From Desulfoplanes formicivorans (GTDB taxonomy: Bacteria > Desulfobacterota > Desulfovibrionia > Desulfovibrionales > Desulfomicrobiaceae), in contig NZ_BDFE01000015.1 in assembly GCF_001748225.1 (NCBI RefSeq), positions 297,437 through 361,436 on the forward strand: 64,000 bases of DNA, in the 5' to 3' direction. Shown one piece after another: positions 35,898-45,130 of this stretch. The notes under the pieces were generated by a model that saw only the letters and a program-made list of their open reading frames with translations, searched no databases and was not told the origin of the DNA. How positions within the stretch are numbered: the first letter of the stretch is position 1; each line of letters opens with the position of its first letter. Both the position numbers and the translations under genes were made by a program.

Positions 35898-36941
35898 TCA
35901 GGAGCCGGAACGGTCCGCTTTGGCCCGTAGCTGACCGCAGGCCGCAGCAATATCCTGGCCTTTGCTCTTGCGCAGGATGCAGGTCATGCCCTTGTCCCAG
36001 AGAATTTGTTCAAAGGCGAGCACGGCTTCCCTGGTTGGACTCTTGTACGGGATGCCCGGTCCTGGATTAAAGGCGATAAGATTCACCTTGCACTTGAGAC
36101 GGGCCAACAGTTTGACGAGCTGTCTGGCGTGCTGGGGCGTATCGTTGACCCCGCCCAGGAGGATGTATTCAATGGTCACCCGTTCCCTGGGTTGCAGGGG
36201 ATAGGATTCCAGCAGGGCCATGAGTTCGTCCAGGGGAAGTCGGGCCGCCCCGGGCATGATCTGTTTCCTGAGTTCCTGGGTCGGGGCGTGCAGGGAAATG
36301 GCCGGCAGGGCCAGACCATGCTTGGCAAATTCCTGAAGTCCTTTTTTGATCCCGCAGGTGGACAGGGTGATTTTGCGCCGGGAAAAGTTCAGCCCGTGTT
36401 CGCTGTGCAGAATTTCCATGGATCGCTTGACCTCGGGCCAATTCATGAGGGGTTCGCCCATGCCCATGAACACCAAATTGGTCAATCGGTCCCCCTTGCC
36501 CTGTTGGCCCAGCAAGTCCCTGGCCACCAGCACCTGCATGGCGATTTCCCCGCCGGTCAGGTTGCGCAAAAAGCCCATTTTTCCGGTACTGCAAAAGGTG
36601 CACCCCATGGCACAGCCCACCTGGGTGGAAAGGCACTGGGTGAACCGGTCCTTTTCCGGGATGAGTACGGTTTCCACAAGGGCCCCGTCCGCATATTGGA
36701 GCAGGAGCTTGACCGTGGTGTCCGTGCTTTCCTGGAGGGTATGTATTCGGGGCCAGGCAATGACCCAGGTGGCGGCCAAGCGTTCGCGCAGGGATTTGGC
36801 CACATTGGTCATTGCCGAAAAATCCCGGCATCCATGCCGCCACAGCCAGGCCCAGACCTGTGATGCCCTGAATTTGGGTTCGCCCATTCGGGTCAGGCGG
36901 TCTTCGAGTTCCGCCAGCGTGAGATCCAGGATGTTGTCTAT
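35898..36941 (-). CDS. rlmN: 23S rRNA/tRNA adenine-C2 methyltransferase RlmN, probable non-canonical start
   Basis: About 347 aa. The radical-SAM motif CTFCSTGK lies in VGCAMGCTFC, with NLVFMGMGEP and AFNPGPGIPYKSP. The first ATG in frame (36887, MGEPKFRAS) lacks a ribosome-binding site and drops the conserved family N-terminus. The 18 codons before it read in frame as DNILDLTLAELEDRL. An AAAGGAG precedes an ATA codon at 36939-36941 that overlaps the upstream TAG as ATAG. I take this as the likely start; ATC or CTG a few codons on are alternatives. It methylates A2503 of 23S rRNA and A37 of some tRNAs. If only ATG is accepted the gene is 35898-36887. Confidence 0.9.
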   Translation of the reverse strand: MDNILDLTLAELEDRLTRMGEPKFRASQVWAWLWRHGCRDFSAMTNVAKSLRERLAATWVIAWPRIHTLQESTDTTVKLLLQYADGALVETVLIPEKDRFTQCLSTQVGCAMGCTFCSTGKMGFLRNLTGGEIAMQVLVARDLLGQQGKGDRLTNLVFMGMGEPLMNWPEVKRSMEILHSEHGLNFSRRKITLSTCGIKKGLQEFAKHGLALPAISLHAPTQELRKQIMPGAARLPLDELMALLESYPLQPRERVTIEYILLGGVNDTPQHARQLVKLLARLKCKVNLIAFNPGPGIPYKSPTREAVLAFEQILWDKGMTCILRKSKGQDIAAACGQLRAKADRSGS

Positions 36942-38263
36942 TGGATCTTCTCCTTTTCCTTGTAGTCCAGCACGAATTGTTTGGCTTCTTCCACATTGCT
37001 CACATCACCGGAAATCTGGGCCTGGAGCAGGGCCTCACGAATCAGTCCGACCATGGGACCGGGATGGATCTTGGCCAGTTCCATGATTTTCTGTCCGTTG
37101 AGCAGGGGTTCGAGCATGTCTTCGTCAATATCGGCCCGTTCAAGCATCTTCATGTTGTGGTTGAATTCGGTGTATGTGCCGTTGCTCGCCTTGACCTCGG
37201 CCCGGGCCAGTTCAATGAGCCGGGGGTATTCGTCAAGGCCCTTGAATCGTCGGATGCCCTTGTCATTGAGCATGAAATGAAAGCGCATGTGGTGTTTCAC
37301 CAGATGGCAGATGAGATCAATGTCCTCGGGGTCGAACCCGAGACGCCTGAGGATTTTGCGGGTTACCTTGGCCCCCACCTGATGATGCTGGAAAAAGAAC
37401 AGTTTGCCATTGAATGATTCGCCGGTGTAGACCTTGCCAATGTCCAGAAACATGCACGCCAGGGTCCCGTACCAGTCATAGGGCAGCTCTTCGGGGTAGT
37501 GGCGCATGGTGGCGATCATGTGATCCCAGAGGCTTTCCTGGCTATCTCCGTTTTCCGCAGGCAGATGGATGCGGGTAAGGGGCATGAGTTCGGGAATGAT
37601 CCCGGGGATGATCATGGTATCCAAAAGGTATTGGACAAACTTGTACATGTTTTCCGCTTCAACCTTGCGCCATTCATCCATGATGTCGGAGATGCGCACA
37701 TAATCGGCCACCCTGCGGGCCGAGCGGAGCAGGGAAAGCCAGGTGTTGGTCTCAATGGGCAGGTTGTAGTTGGCGGAAAAGCGCAAGGCCCGAATGGCCA
37801 GCAGGTAGTCCCTTTTCAGGGTTTCATCGGGAAGGCCCACCAGTTTGATTTCGCCTGAGGAAAAATCTTCGAACCCGTCATAGACATCCTTGGTCTGGGG
37901 AATGGTGGGGCAGGCACCGTCCAGGAACAGTCCTTCCTGGTCACCCAGCTCCCTGACCAGTCTTGGCGTCAGTCTGGTCACGCTGGCATCAATGTAGGAG
38001 CCTTTGCCCACATCACCCTGGTAAAAGGAAAAGGTTACCCCGTTCTGGGTGAGGACGCCCTTGCGGATGGCATCATCGGCCTTGCAGATGTCCGGGAAGA
38101 GCTTGCTCAAATTGTCGAAATCCATGTCCGTGCAGATATCGATTTCCCGACTTGTTCCCAGTTCAAGAACCTTTTGCTGCAGGGGAAGGTTGATGATGTA
38201 GGCATCAAACCCGTTTCTCATGATTGTTTTACATATGGAAGCCGCGTCTTTGATAGGCTGCAT
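36938..38263 (-). CDS. CCA-tRNA-nucleotidyltransferase/poly(A) polymerase homologue with degenerate active sites
   Basis: 441 aa from MQPIKDAAS. The overall order matches class II CCA/poly(A) polymerases with a C-terminal HD domain: RDYLLAIRALRFSA is the conserved LRAIRF region. But the GG-x-x-x-RD nucleotide loop is replaced (DAYIINLPLQQKV) and the D-x-D pair reads E-I-D. In the HD domain the usual HDIGK reads LDIGK. Both catalytic centres look impaired, so the protein may be inactive, regulatory or changed in chemistry. It sits between pyrC and rlmN and its stop overlaps the presumed rlmN start. The start at 38263 avoids overlap with pyrC. Confidence 0.8.
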   Translation of the reverse strand: MQPIKDAASICKTIMRNGFDAYIINLPLQQKVLELGTSREIDICTDMDFDNLSKLFPDICKADDAIRKGVLTQNGVTFSFYQGDVGKGSYIDASVTRLTPRLVRELGDQEGLFLDGACPTIPQTKDVYDGFEDFSSGEIKLVGLPDETLKRDYLLAIRALRFSANYNLPIETNTWLSLLRSARRVADYVRISDIMDEWRKVEAENMYKFVQYLLDTMIIPGIIPELMPLTRIHLPAENGDSQESLWDHMIATMRHYPEELPYDWYGTLACMFLDIGKVYTGESFNGKLFFFQHHQVGAKVTRKILRRLGFDPEDIDLICHLVKHHMRFHFMLNDKGIRRFKGLDEYPRLIELARAEVKASNGTYTEFNHNMKMLERADIDEDMLEPLLNGQKIMELAKIHPGPMVGLIREALLQAQISGDVSNVEEAKQFVLDYKEKEKIQ

Positions 38264-38325
38264 CGAGATATCTCCTTGTCCGATGGCTGAACGCATGGTC
38301 GCGTAGGGTGACTGATGGATCTGTT

Positions 38326-39606
38326 TCAAAGGGTATAGGCGAGTTGTCCTTTCAGATAATGTGCAATGACTTTACCCAGAAGAGTCGTACCCATGCAAGG
38401 GGTGTTTTTACCCTTGGAGAGCATGGTGGAAGGCTCAACAATCCAGGCGTGGTCGGGATCGAAAAGAACGAAGTCGGCCCGGTTTCCAGGAGCAAACCGG
38501 TTGACCTCCAGGTTGAAGATCTCGGCAGGGCGCAGGGCACAGCGGGTGACAATGTCCTCCCGGGTCAGCACCTTGTCCCGGACCAGGGAGGCGTACAGGG
38601 AAAGGGCCGTGTCCAGTCCGGAAATGCCGTTGGGGGCCTCATCCATGGTGGTTTCCTTTTCAAAGTCGGCATGGGGGGCATGGTCCGTGACCAGAATGTC
38701 GATGACCCCTTCCTTGACGGCCCGGCGAAGGGCCATGACATCTTCCCGGGTGCGCAGGGGAGGGTGCACCTTGGCCAGAAAGTTGTAACCCTGGACCATG
38801 GTTTCATCCCATACAAGGTAATGGGCACAGGTTTCCGCTGTCACCGGAAGCCCCTTTTCCTTGGCCACAAGGATCTGTTCGACAGATTCCTTGCAGCTGA
38901 TATGGGCCAGATGCACCGGGATGTTCAGATATTCGGCCAGCATGATGTCCCGGGCCACGTGCAGGGTTTCGGCCACCCAGGGGCTTCCCTTGAGGCCCAA
39001 TTGACCGGAAAGCACCCCTTCGTTCATCACGCCGTGGCCCGACAGGGTGGGATCCTCGCAGTGATCAATGACCTTGAGGCCGAGATCAGCGGCATATTCC
39101 ATGGATCTGCGGAAGAGGTCGTTGTCCCCCACGGGAACGCCGTCATTGGAAAAGGCCACGCACCCGGCCCTGGCCAGTTCGGCCATGGGGGCGAGTTCCT
39201 TGCCTGCCAGTCCCTTGGTCAAGGCGCCCACAGGACGAACCCGGGGACCCATGGGATGGGTCTTCATGGCGGTTTCAAGGATATATTCCGTGACCTGGGC
39301 GTGATCATTGACCGGGTCGGTGTTGGCCATGCACATGACCTGACCGAAACCGCCTCCCAGAGCGGCCTGCAGCCCGGTTGCAATGGTTTCCTTGTACTCC
39401 TGCCCGGGTTCGCGCAAGTGAACGTGGGCATCAATGAGACTGGGGAGGAGCCAGGCTCCCTGACCGTCCATGTCGCGTTCCAGCGGGGTGATTTCCCGGC
39501 CCTGATCAACCGGAACGAGCCCCATGATGGTTCCCTGGTCGATCAAGAGATCCATGGGCTGATCGAGCCAGATGACATTGCGGAGAATGGATTGGGGTGC
39601 TGCCAT
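38326..39606 (-). CDS. pyrC: Dihydroorotase (class I, zinc)
   Basis: 426 aa. It has the metal-binding DAHVHLREPGQE near residue 60, CMANTDPVND, the ligand His residues in VIDHCED and VHLAHISCKE, and the catalytic Asp in LVTDHAPH. It cyclises carbamoyl-aspartate to dihydroorotate. It follows pyrB by 66 bp on the same strand; pyrBC is the classic pair in which PyrB and PyrC associate. Confidence 0.96.
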   Translation of the reverse strand: MAAPQSILRNVIWLDQPMDLLIDQGTIMGLVPVDQGREITPLERDMDGQGAWLLPSLIDAHVHLREPGQEYKETIATGLQAALGGGFGQVMCMANTDPVNDHAQVTEYILETAMKTHPMGPRVRPVGALTKGLAGKELAPMAELARAGCVAFSNDGVPVGDNDLFRRSMEYAADLGLKVIDHCEDPTLSGHGVMNEGVLSGQLGLKGSPWVAETLHVARDIMLAEYLNIPVHLAHISCKESVEQILVAKEKGLPVTAETCAHYLVWDETMVQGYNFLAKVHPPLRTREDVMALRRAVKEGVIDILVTDHAPHADFEKETTMDEAPNGISGLDTALSLYASLVRDKVLTREDIVTRCALRPAEIFNLEVNRFAPGNRADFVLFDPDHAWIVEPSTMLSKGKNTPCMGTTLLGKVIAHYLKGQLAYTL

Positions 39607-39672
39607 GGGTTTTACCTTTTTGTTGGTGCCAGATGTGTTGAAGCGTGGATGAAAGGTGTGCTCCCTGGATGT

Positions 39673-40605
39673 CTATACGGAGATGGTCCGCGTCAGATAC
39701 AGGTACAAAAGGGCCATGCGTACGGCCACTCCCGAGGTCACCTGATCCAGAACAAGGCTGCCAGGGGCGTCGGCAAGGGCCGAGGAAATTTCAATGCCGC
39801 GATTGATGGGACCGGGATGCATGATGCGCACGTCTGGTGCGGCCTTTTCCAGATGAGAATCGTTCAGGCCATAGGTCTTGGCGTATTCGCGCAGGTCCGG
39901 CAGCAGACCGGCCTTCTGGCGTTCCAGTTGCAGACGCAGACAGATGATGGCGTCCACACCCCGACAGGCCTTGGCAAGGTCGTGGCCTACGGTAACGGGC
40001 CAGGTGCGCACACCACTGGGAAGCAGGGTGCGCGGTGCGCACAATCTTACCTTGGCCCCGAGCATGGTCAGCAGACGGATGTCAGATCGGGCCACGCGGC
40101 TGTGGGCAATGTCCCCAAGGATGAGCACTGTTTTGCCGCCAAAGTCGTCTCCCCACACCTGACGCAGGGTGAACCCGTCCAACAGGGCCTGGGAGGGATG
40201 AGCGTGGCGGCCGTCCCCGGCGTTGATGATGGAGCATTCCAGGCGCTGTGCCAGAAACGAGGCAGCTCCACTGGACCAGTGACGAAGAACAATGGCATCC
40301 GGGGACATGGCCTGCAGGGTCAGGGCCGTGTCCTTGAGGGTTTCTCCCTTTTGCAGGGAACTGCCTGTTTTGGTCAGGGAAAAGGTGTCTGCGGAAAGGC
40401 GTTTGCCAGCGATGTCAAAGGAGGTTTTGGTGCGGGTGGATGGTTCGGCAAAAAAAAGGACAACTGATTTGCCCTTGAGGACCGGCACCTTTTTCACCGG
40501 TCGCTTGTTCACTTCCACAAACCGGTCGGCAACCTGGAAAACATACCCGATCTCCTCCCGGTTCAGTTGGTCTATGTCGAGCAAGTCCTTGTGATTCCAT
40601 TGCAT
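39673..40605 (-). CDS. pyrB: Aspartate carbamoyltransferase catalytic subunit
   Basis: 310 aa. The carbamoyl-phosphate-binding motif is [12 protein letters not shown] near residue 52. [29 protein letters not shown] and the aspartate-binding [11 protein letters not shown] follow. It forms carbamoyl-aspartate. The ATG at 40605 (MQWNHKDLL) is preferred over one 34 codons upstream. No pyrI is nearby. No pyrimidine attenuator is evident in the 210 bp upstream. Confidence 0.96.
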   Translation of the reverse strand: MQWNHKDLLDIDQLNREEIGYVFQVADRFVEVNKRPVKKVPVLKGKSVVLFFAEPSTRTKTSFDIAGKRLSADTFSLTKTGSSLQKGETLKDTALTLQAMSPDAIVLRHWSSGAASFLAQRLECSIINAGDGRHAHPSQALLDGFTLRQVWGDDFGGKTVLILGDIAHSRVARSDIRLLTMLGAKVRLCAPRTLLPSGVRTWPVTVGHDLAKACRGVDAIICLRLQLERQKAGLLPDLREYAKTYGLNDSHLEKAAPDVRIMHPGPINRGIEISSALADAPGSLVLDQVTSGVAVRMALLYLYLTRTISV

Positions 40606-40754
40606 TGATCTGCGTACCCCGCCCTGGTCGGCTTTTTGAACCTTTAAGAGATTCCTTTGGGACAAACCATAATTTTCCACTCTAAAAACAACTTGTGCGG
40701 CAAGCAAGGAATTTTTTGGGGAGATGGCAGTAAGGGGCGGTTTGGCAAGGGGAT

Positions 40755-40797
40755 GGCCAGGACCATCGTGATCTGAAGGATACGCATGGTCCTGGCC
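40755..40797. terminator. U-less hairpin between the FadL-like gene and pyrB
   Basis: A perfect 12-bp stem GGCCAGGACCAT (40755-40766) pairs with 40786-40797 around a 19-nt loop. No T-run follows. It lies downstream of the FadL-like gene and upstream of pyrB, and may insulate the two. Confidence 0.45.
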
Positions 40798-40816
40798 GGA
40801 GAGAAAGGAATGGGAA

Positions 40817-42106
40817 CTAGAAACGGTAGCCTACGTTGAGGGCAAAGAGGTGGGAGTCTCCGTCTTCAAAGGTGCTGTCTTCCACGCCTGATGCCTCGCT
40901 GTCATTGAAATTCCGTTCCTTGACGGTCAGATAGCTGTAGGCCACGTCAATGGTCCAGGCGTCCCAGTGAAAACCCGAACCAATGCTGTAGATCTGGCGG
41001 TCGTTGGAGGGAATCTGATATTCGGCATGGTCCGGATCCACCGGGGATTCGTCGTACACATACCCAAGACGGAGATCCATCCAGTCCAACAGGGCGTACT
41101 CAACACCGACCTGGTAGCGGTTCACGTCTTTCCATTTTTTGGGGCTAGTAGCTTCATCTTTTCCCAAAGAAGTCGAATCGTCGTATTCGATTTTCAATTC
41201 ATTGTAGGCGTGCCAGTAGGTGCGCAGGACATCAAAGGAAATGCTCAATTTGTCCACGGGCTTGACCATGATTCCCAGGGAAAGCATGGCTGGCAAGGGT
41301 TCTGTGGCGGTGAACGACGTTCCTTGTACCTTGCTGTATTGTTGTGCCAAATTTAGTGTTTTTGCTGTTTGTCCTATATTGCTGAAGTCGGCATCGCCAT
41401 GCATGGTCACATCAATTTCGCTGCGATAGGAGGCCCCAAAAGAGAGCCAGTCCAAAGGCTTGTAATGCAGGGCCAGGTTGAAGCCGTACCCGGGGTCACC
41501 ACCTGTCAGTTTTTGTTTGACATCATAATCACCTGAGTGTCCTTGATTTGGGTCAGCATCTATCATGTTCTGCAGATTGACTTCAATATAGGCCACTTCC
41601 AGGCCCACGGCCATGGACAGGCTGTCCGTGAGTTTGATGGCCATGTTGGGGGTCAGGGAAACCTGCTTGATACCCGCGTACAGGGCGCTGTACCGGCCGA
41701 ACCAGTCTTCATCGCTGCGGTATTCCGTGCCCAGCCCGGTGCGTGAATACAAGCCCACGCCGAACCAGTACCGTTCACCCAGCTGGGTGGTGATATAGGC
41801 ATTGGGGATGACCCAGGTGTTGTCCACACCTTCACCGCCCGGCAGGGAAGAGTCGTCGGGGTTGACCGTGCCCGAGGGCCGGATGATGGTCATGCCGGCA
41901 CTCATCTGGGTGCCTGGCAACTGGGTCATACCGGCCGGATTGTAGACCACGGTGGACGGGTCCTCTCCCCGTGCGGTCATGGCGCCGCCAAGGGCCTGGC
42001 CCCTGGCACCCCATTCGTAAATGCCGTATCCGGCGGCCCCGGCCAGATGTGGTGCGGTCAGTATGAAAAGGACCATGGCCACCCAAGTTTGCCACCTGCA
42101 ACTCAT
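40817..42106 (-). CDS. Outer-membrane transport protein, FadL/OmpP1/TodX family
   Basis: 429 aa. A signal peptide ([18 protein letters not shown]) is cut to expose [13 protein letters not shown]. The FadL plug signature follows: [21 protein letters not shown]. The rest is alternating beta-barrel strands ending in an aromatic residue (VGYRF, terminal Phe typical of outer-membrane assembly). It should take up long-chain fatty acids or other hydrophobic compounds. AAGGAG precedes the ATG at 42106; the longer frame to 42301 runs into the foldback repeat. Confidence 0.93.
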   Translation of the reverse strand: MSCRWQTWVAMVLFILTAPHLAGAAGYGIYEWGARGQALGGAMTARGEDPSTVVYNPAGMTQLPGTQMSAGMTIIRPSGTVNPDDSSLPGGEGVDNTWVIPNAYITTQLGERYWFGVGLYSRTGLGTEYRSDEDWFGRYSALYAGIKQVSLTPNMAIKLTDSLSMAVGLEVAYIEVNLQNMIDADPNQGHSGDYDVKQKLTGGDPGYGFNLALHYKPLDWLSFGASYRSEIDVTMHGDADFSNIGQTAKTLNLAQQYSKVQGTSFTATEPLPAMLSLGIMVKPVDKLSISFDVLRTYWHAYNELKIEYDDSTSLGKDEATSPKKWKDVNRYQVGVEYALLDWMDLRLGYVYDESPVDPDHAEYQIPSNDRQIYSIGSGFHWDAWTIDVAYSYLTVKERNFNDSEASGVEDSTFEDGDSHLFALNVGYRF

Positions 42107-42248
42107 TCTCAACTCCTTGTGGGATGATTGTGTAAAGAAAGAAATAAGGGCTTGTATCATAAAAAAATTTAAGTTCAATGAATTTTTCTTGATGAAATTT
42201 TCATTTTTAATGAATATTTCCTTGATCCTTTCACGGATGGTGAAATAG

Positions 42249-42483
42249 GGAAAAAGTACGCAGGGCACAAAATAGTAGGCAGTGCTCAGTGCGCAGTACA
42301 CAGATGGGATTAGCTCAATGGCAAAACCGGGCGGGGTGTGGCAATAAATAGTCCTATCCCGCCCAAGATTTCGTCCTTGGCCGGGATAACGTCAGTTCTC
42401 GAAGCTCGCGTTTATCTGACCGACTTCCTCCCTGCGTACTGCGCACTGCGCACTGAGCACTGCCTACTGTTGTGCACTTTTTC
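42249..42483. repeat. Foldback heptad-repeat element with a structured core, copy D
   Basis: Inverted arms 42249-42303 and 42431-42483 are built from ACTGYGY-type heptads. The right arm reads ACTGCGC, ACTGCGC, ACTGAGC, ACTGCCT, ACTGTTG from 42438 on, and a 20-bp block is perfectly inverted between arms. The 127-bp core has no ORF. It contains GGGCGGG/CCCGCCC (42329-42335, 42358-42364), CCAAG/CTTGG and GTCAG/CTGAC stems, some mutually exclusive. Total about 235 bp, filling most of the intergenic space between the FadL-like and PAS/HTH genes. It resembles a miniature non-autonomous element; no transposase is present. Confidence 0.8.
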
Positions 42484-42504
42484 ATCCTTTACCCTTGAAA
42501 CATC

Positions 42505-44172
42505 ATGAACGCCTTTTCCTTTTATACCGAAGCCCTGGCCCGAAGCAGCGATTGCGGGCTCATTTTCGATCGACAGGGGAGTATTTTGTACATCAATCCC
42601 ACCCTGAGTTCCCTGTCCGGGATCACGCCGGATCAGGCAGTGGGCAGGTTGATCTATGAATTTCTCGACCCCCTGGAAGTGGACCAGGCCCGGGACATGG
42701 TGGACAAACTGTTCAATGACACCCACCTGGGTGATTATCGGCTGCAATGCAGGACTCCTGGAAATACCAAGCTCGGCCGGACGCTCATGCATTGGCGGGT
42801 TCAGGAGGTGTACACACGGGAAGGCCGGGAGCATTTTGTGCTGGCCCTGGGCAAGCTGGAAGGAAGGCTGGGGGAGCATCTCGAATACAAGGAAGAGATG
42901 AACTACCTCATTGGCATGGATGGAGAGATCATTGATATTCATCCGGGCATTTGCGCCATGTGCGGATACACCCGCAAAGAAGTCATGGCCATGGGTACCT
43001 CGGATTTTTATTTCAATCCCGGGGACAAGCAGCGCATTTTACGCCGTCTCAAGAGCAAGGGAGAGATTGTCAACGGTCAGGTGACCCTGCGTTGCAAGGA
43101 CGGGACACCCAGAACCTTCCGGTTCAATTCCCATCTTGTCAGCAGACAGGGCAAACCTGTTGTTGTTGGCTATTTTGTCCAGCGTGATGTTACCTATACC
43201 CGCAAGCTCATCCATGACTTCAGCAAGATCATCAATGCGTTGCCCGATATTGCCTGGGTTGCGGGATGTGACCACGCCATTGTCTGCGCCAATGATGCGT
43301 TTTGCCGCTTCATTGGCGTCCAGACACAGGATGATTGTGTGGGAAGAACGCTTTTTGATTTCATGCCCGAATCCAGGGCCCGGGGATTCATTTATACCGC
43401 CACAACGGTTTTTGAGGAGCGCAGGGAGATCATTCTTCCCATGCTTGCCCATTTCTCCAATCCCGGCATCTGGTACCGGGCCATTCATACGCCTCTTTTT
43501 GACGATACCCACAAGGAGGTTATTGGGCTGCTGGGGATCTACCAGGACATATCCCTGCAGGTTGCCAAGGAAAACAGCTACCTGGACGACATAAGCTCGG
43601 CCAATGAGGCTGTTTTTGTGCTGGATACCCAGTGTCGGATCATTCGTCGGCGTGGTCGGGTCCTGCGCCCGGGGGTCACGCAGGTGGACAGTGATCGGTA
43701 TCGCCACCTGGACCTGAAGATCGTTTTCGAGATCATCCATCCCCAGGATCTGGAGAGGGCCCAGGGGTTCATCCGGCGCATCGTGCAGACCAAGACCCCT
43801 CAGCAGGGTGAATTCCGGGTCAAGCGGGCATCCAGGGACTATGCTCTTATGGAGGTTCGGGGCGTGTATTGTGATGCCTACTTTCCCGAGGGCAGGATTT
43901 ATGTGGTGGTTCGCGACATTTCGCATCTGGGTGATCTCAGACGGCCGGACAAGGTGCTTGCACGTCTCAAGGAGGCAACGGGCACAACCACCAACAAGGG
44001 GCTTGCCGCATTTTTGCATGTCAGTCCGACGTCCATATCCAACGCCCTCAAGAATCAGAAGATTCCGGCTGACTGGATGATCCAGGTGGGGCTGGAAACC
44101 GGTTTTTCCGTGGATTGGCTGGTTACGGGAAGAGGAGTTCCCAAACGCGGTGTTGAGGAAGAAAAAGACTGA
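42505..44172 (+). CDS. Multi-PAS sensor with C-terminal CI-repressor-like helix-turn-helix
   Basis: 555 aa, no membrane segment. Four PAS-like modules in succession: about 1-110 (GLIFDRQGSILYINPTLSSL), 120-230 (GMDGEIIDIHPGICAMCGYT), 235-360 (ALPDIAWVAGCDHAIVCAND) and 365-470 (NEAVFVLDTQCRIIRR). The last 75 residues form a phage-CI-like HTH: NKGLAAFLHVSPTSISNALK then PADWMIQVGLETGFSVDWLVTGRG. It is therefore a one-component regulator sensing redox or small ligands in the cytoplasm and binding DNA. The targets are unknown; neighbouring genes give no clue. Confidence 0.88.
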   Translation: MNAFSFYTEALARSSDCGLIFDRQGSILYINPTLSSLSGITPDQAVGRLIYEFLDPLEVDQARDMVDKLFNDTHLGDYRLQCRTPGNTKLGRTLMHWRVQEVYTREGREHFVLALGKLEGRLGEHLEYKEEMNYLIGMDGEIIDIHPGICAMCGYTRKEVMAMGTSDFYFNPGDKQRILRRLKSKGEIVNGQVTLRCKDGTPRTFRFNSHLVSRQGKPVVVGYFVQRDVTYTRKLIHDFSKIINALPDIAWVAGCDHAIVCANDAFCRFIGVQTQDDCVGRTLFDFMPESRARGFIYTATTVFEERREIILPMLAHFSNPGIWYRAIHTPLFDDTHKEVIGLLGIYQDISLQVAKENSYLDDISSANEAVFVLDTQCRIIRRRGRVLRPGVTQVDSDRYRHLDLKIVFEIIHPQDLERAQGFIRRIVQTKTPQQGEFRVKRASRDYALMEVRGVYCDAYFPEGRIYVVVRDISHLGDLRRPDKVLARLKEATGTTTNKGLAAFLHVSPTSISNALKNQKIPADWMIQVGLETGFSVDWLVTGRGVPKRGVEEEKD

Positions 44173-44261
44173 TCTTCGTGGAGCAGGGTTGAGCCGATGG
44201 TATTGATCAGGAACAACTCAAGGACAAGGAAACAAACCCCCGTGTTATGCTCTGAGGCGGG

Positions 44262-44289
44262 CCCATGCGGTTCGAAAAGGCTGCATGGG
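44262..44289. terminator. Short hairpin between converging genes
   Basis: CCCATGC (44262-44268) pairs with GCATGGG (44283-44289) between the PAS/HTH gene (plus) and the TPR lipoprotein gene (minus). No T-run. Possible bidirectional terminator. Confidence 0.35.
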
Positions 44290-44293
44290 GTCT

Positions 44294-45127
44294 TCAGGAT
44301 GCGGGGGCGGTCAGGGCACGTTCACGGATTTCAAGGGCCCTGGGGTTGGGATAATCGGGTTTGATCTCCTGGAGCAGGTGCAACGCATCGTTCAGGCGGC
44401 CCTGGTGTTCGGCAATGTCAATGCGGGTCATGCCGATTCTGGCGCGCAAGGGACCGGAAGCGGCATCGGCATACACGGTGGCAAGGAATTGTTCGGCCTT
44501 GTCGTACTCATCCATGCACACCAGAGCGAGACCGGCAAGATGGGCTGTTTTCAGATAGCTTGGCTGGTCAGGAGCCAGGGGAAGGGCTTTGACAAGACAG
44601 CTGTGTGCGCGGTCAAAACGTTGGGCCTGAAAGGCTGTTTTGCCTTGGGCAGAGATGAGTTCCCATTGTTGTTCCGGCGGAAGATGGGGCAGAGATAGTC
44701 CCTTTTCCAGGGTGGCCAGGGCGGTTTCCGTATCTCCCTGTTCTGCCTGAAGGGCGGCCTGTTGGAGGAGAATGGCAACCGCGCGAAGGGGATCCTCTCC
44801 AAATTCAAGATACATGCTGGCCAGCAGTTTGCTGGCCGTATCCGCATCCTTGAGGATGTCGCGGCTGATGGTCACCAGTCGCTGCCATGCCGTCCAGCGT
44901 TCCTTTCCCTGTGGATATTTTTGGAGATAGTTCTGGTAGGCCGTGGTGGCTTCCTGAAATCTACCCTGGCTCATGGCCTGCTCTCCCTGGGTCAGGAAGG
45001 GGTGGCCTGCGTCGCCTTCCTGACATCCCTGGAGGAAGACCACAAGGAACATGAAAACCAGAACAACCATCAGGCCCTGGGCGGCACTGATGGTTGCTCT
45101 GGTGTATGTAGTCAAGAGGGTGTTCAC
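44294..45127 (-). CDS. TPR-repeat lipoprotein
   Basis: 277 aa. A hydrophobic segment (GLMVVLVFMFLVVFLQGC) ends in a lipobox with Cys at about residue 35. TPR-like helices follow (GEQAMSQGRFQEATTAYQNYLQKYP; TALATLEKGLSLPHL; YDKAEQFLATVYADA). A YbgF/BamD-like role as a periplasmic adaptor is possible, but no specific family is recognised. Its start lies 4 bp after the gyrA stop, so it is probably co-transcribed with gyrB-gyrA. Confidence 0.82.
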   Translation of the reverse strand: MNTLLTTYTRATISAAQGLMVVLVFMFLVVFLQGCQEGDAGHPFLTQGEQAMSQGRFQEATTAYQNYLQKYPQGKERWTAWQRLVTISRDILKDADTASKLLASMYLEFGEDPLRAVAILLQQAALQAEQGDTETALATLEKGLSLPHLPPEQQWELISAQGKTAFQAQRFDRAHSCLVKALPLAPDQPSYLKTAHLAGLALVCMDEYDKAEQFLATVYADAASGPLRARIGMTRIDIAEHQGRLNDALHLLQEIKPDYPNPRALEIRERALTAPAS

Positions 45128-45130
45128 TGA

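Noticed and set aside
38308..40467. A 719-codon open frame on the plus strand opposite pyrC and pyrB
   Set aside because: It is antisense to two fully conserved genes and has low-complexity composition typical of a shadow of GC-biased third positions.
42301..42420. tRNA-like start GGGATTAGCTCAATGG in the repeat core
   Set aside because: No T-arm sequence or matching acceptor 3' strand follows, so it is not a tRNA or tRNA-derived repeat with an intact cloverleaf.
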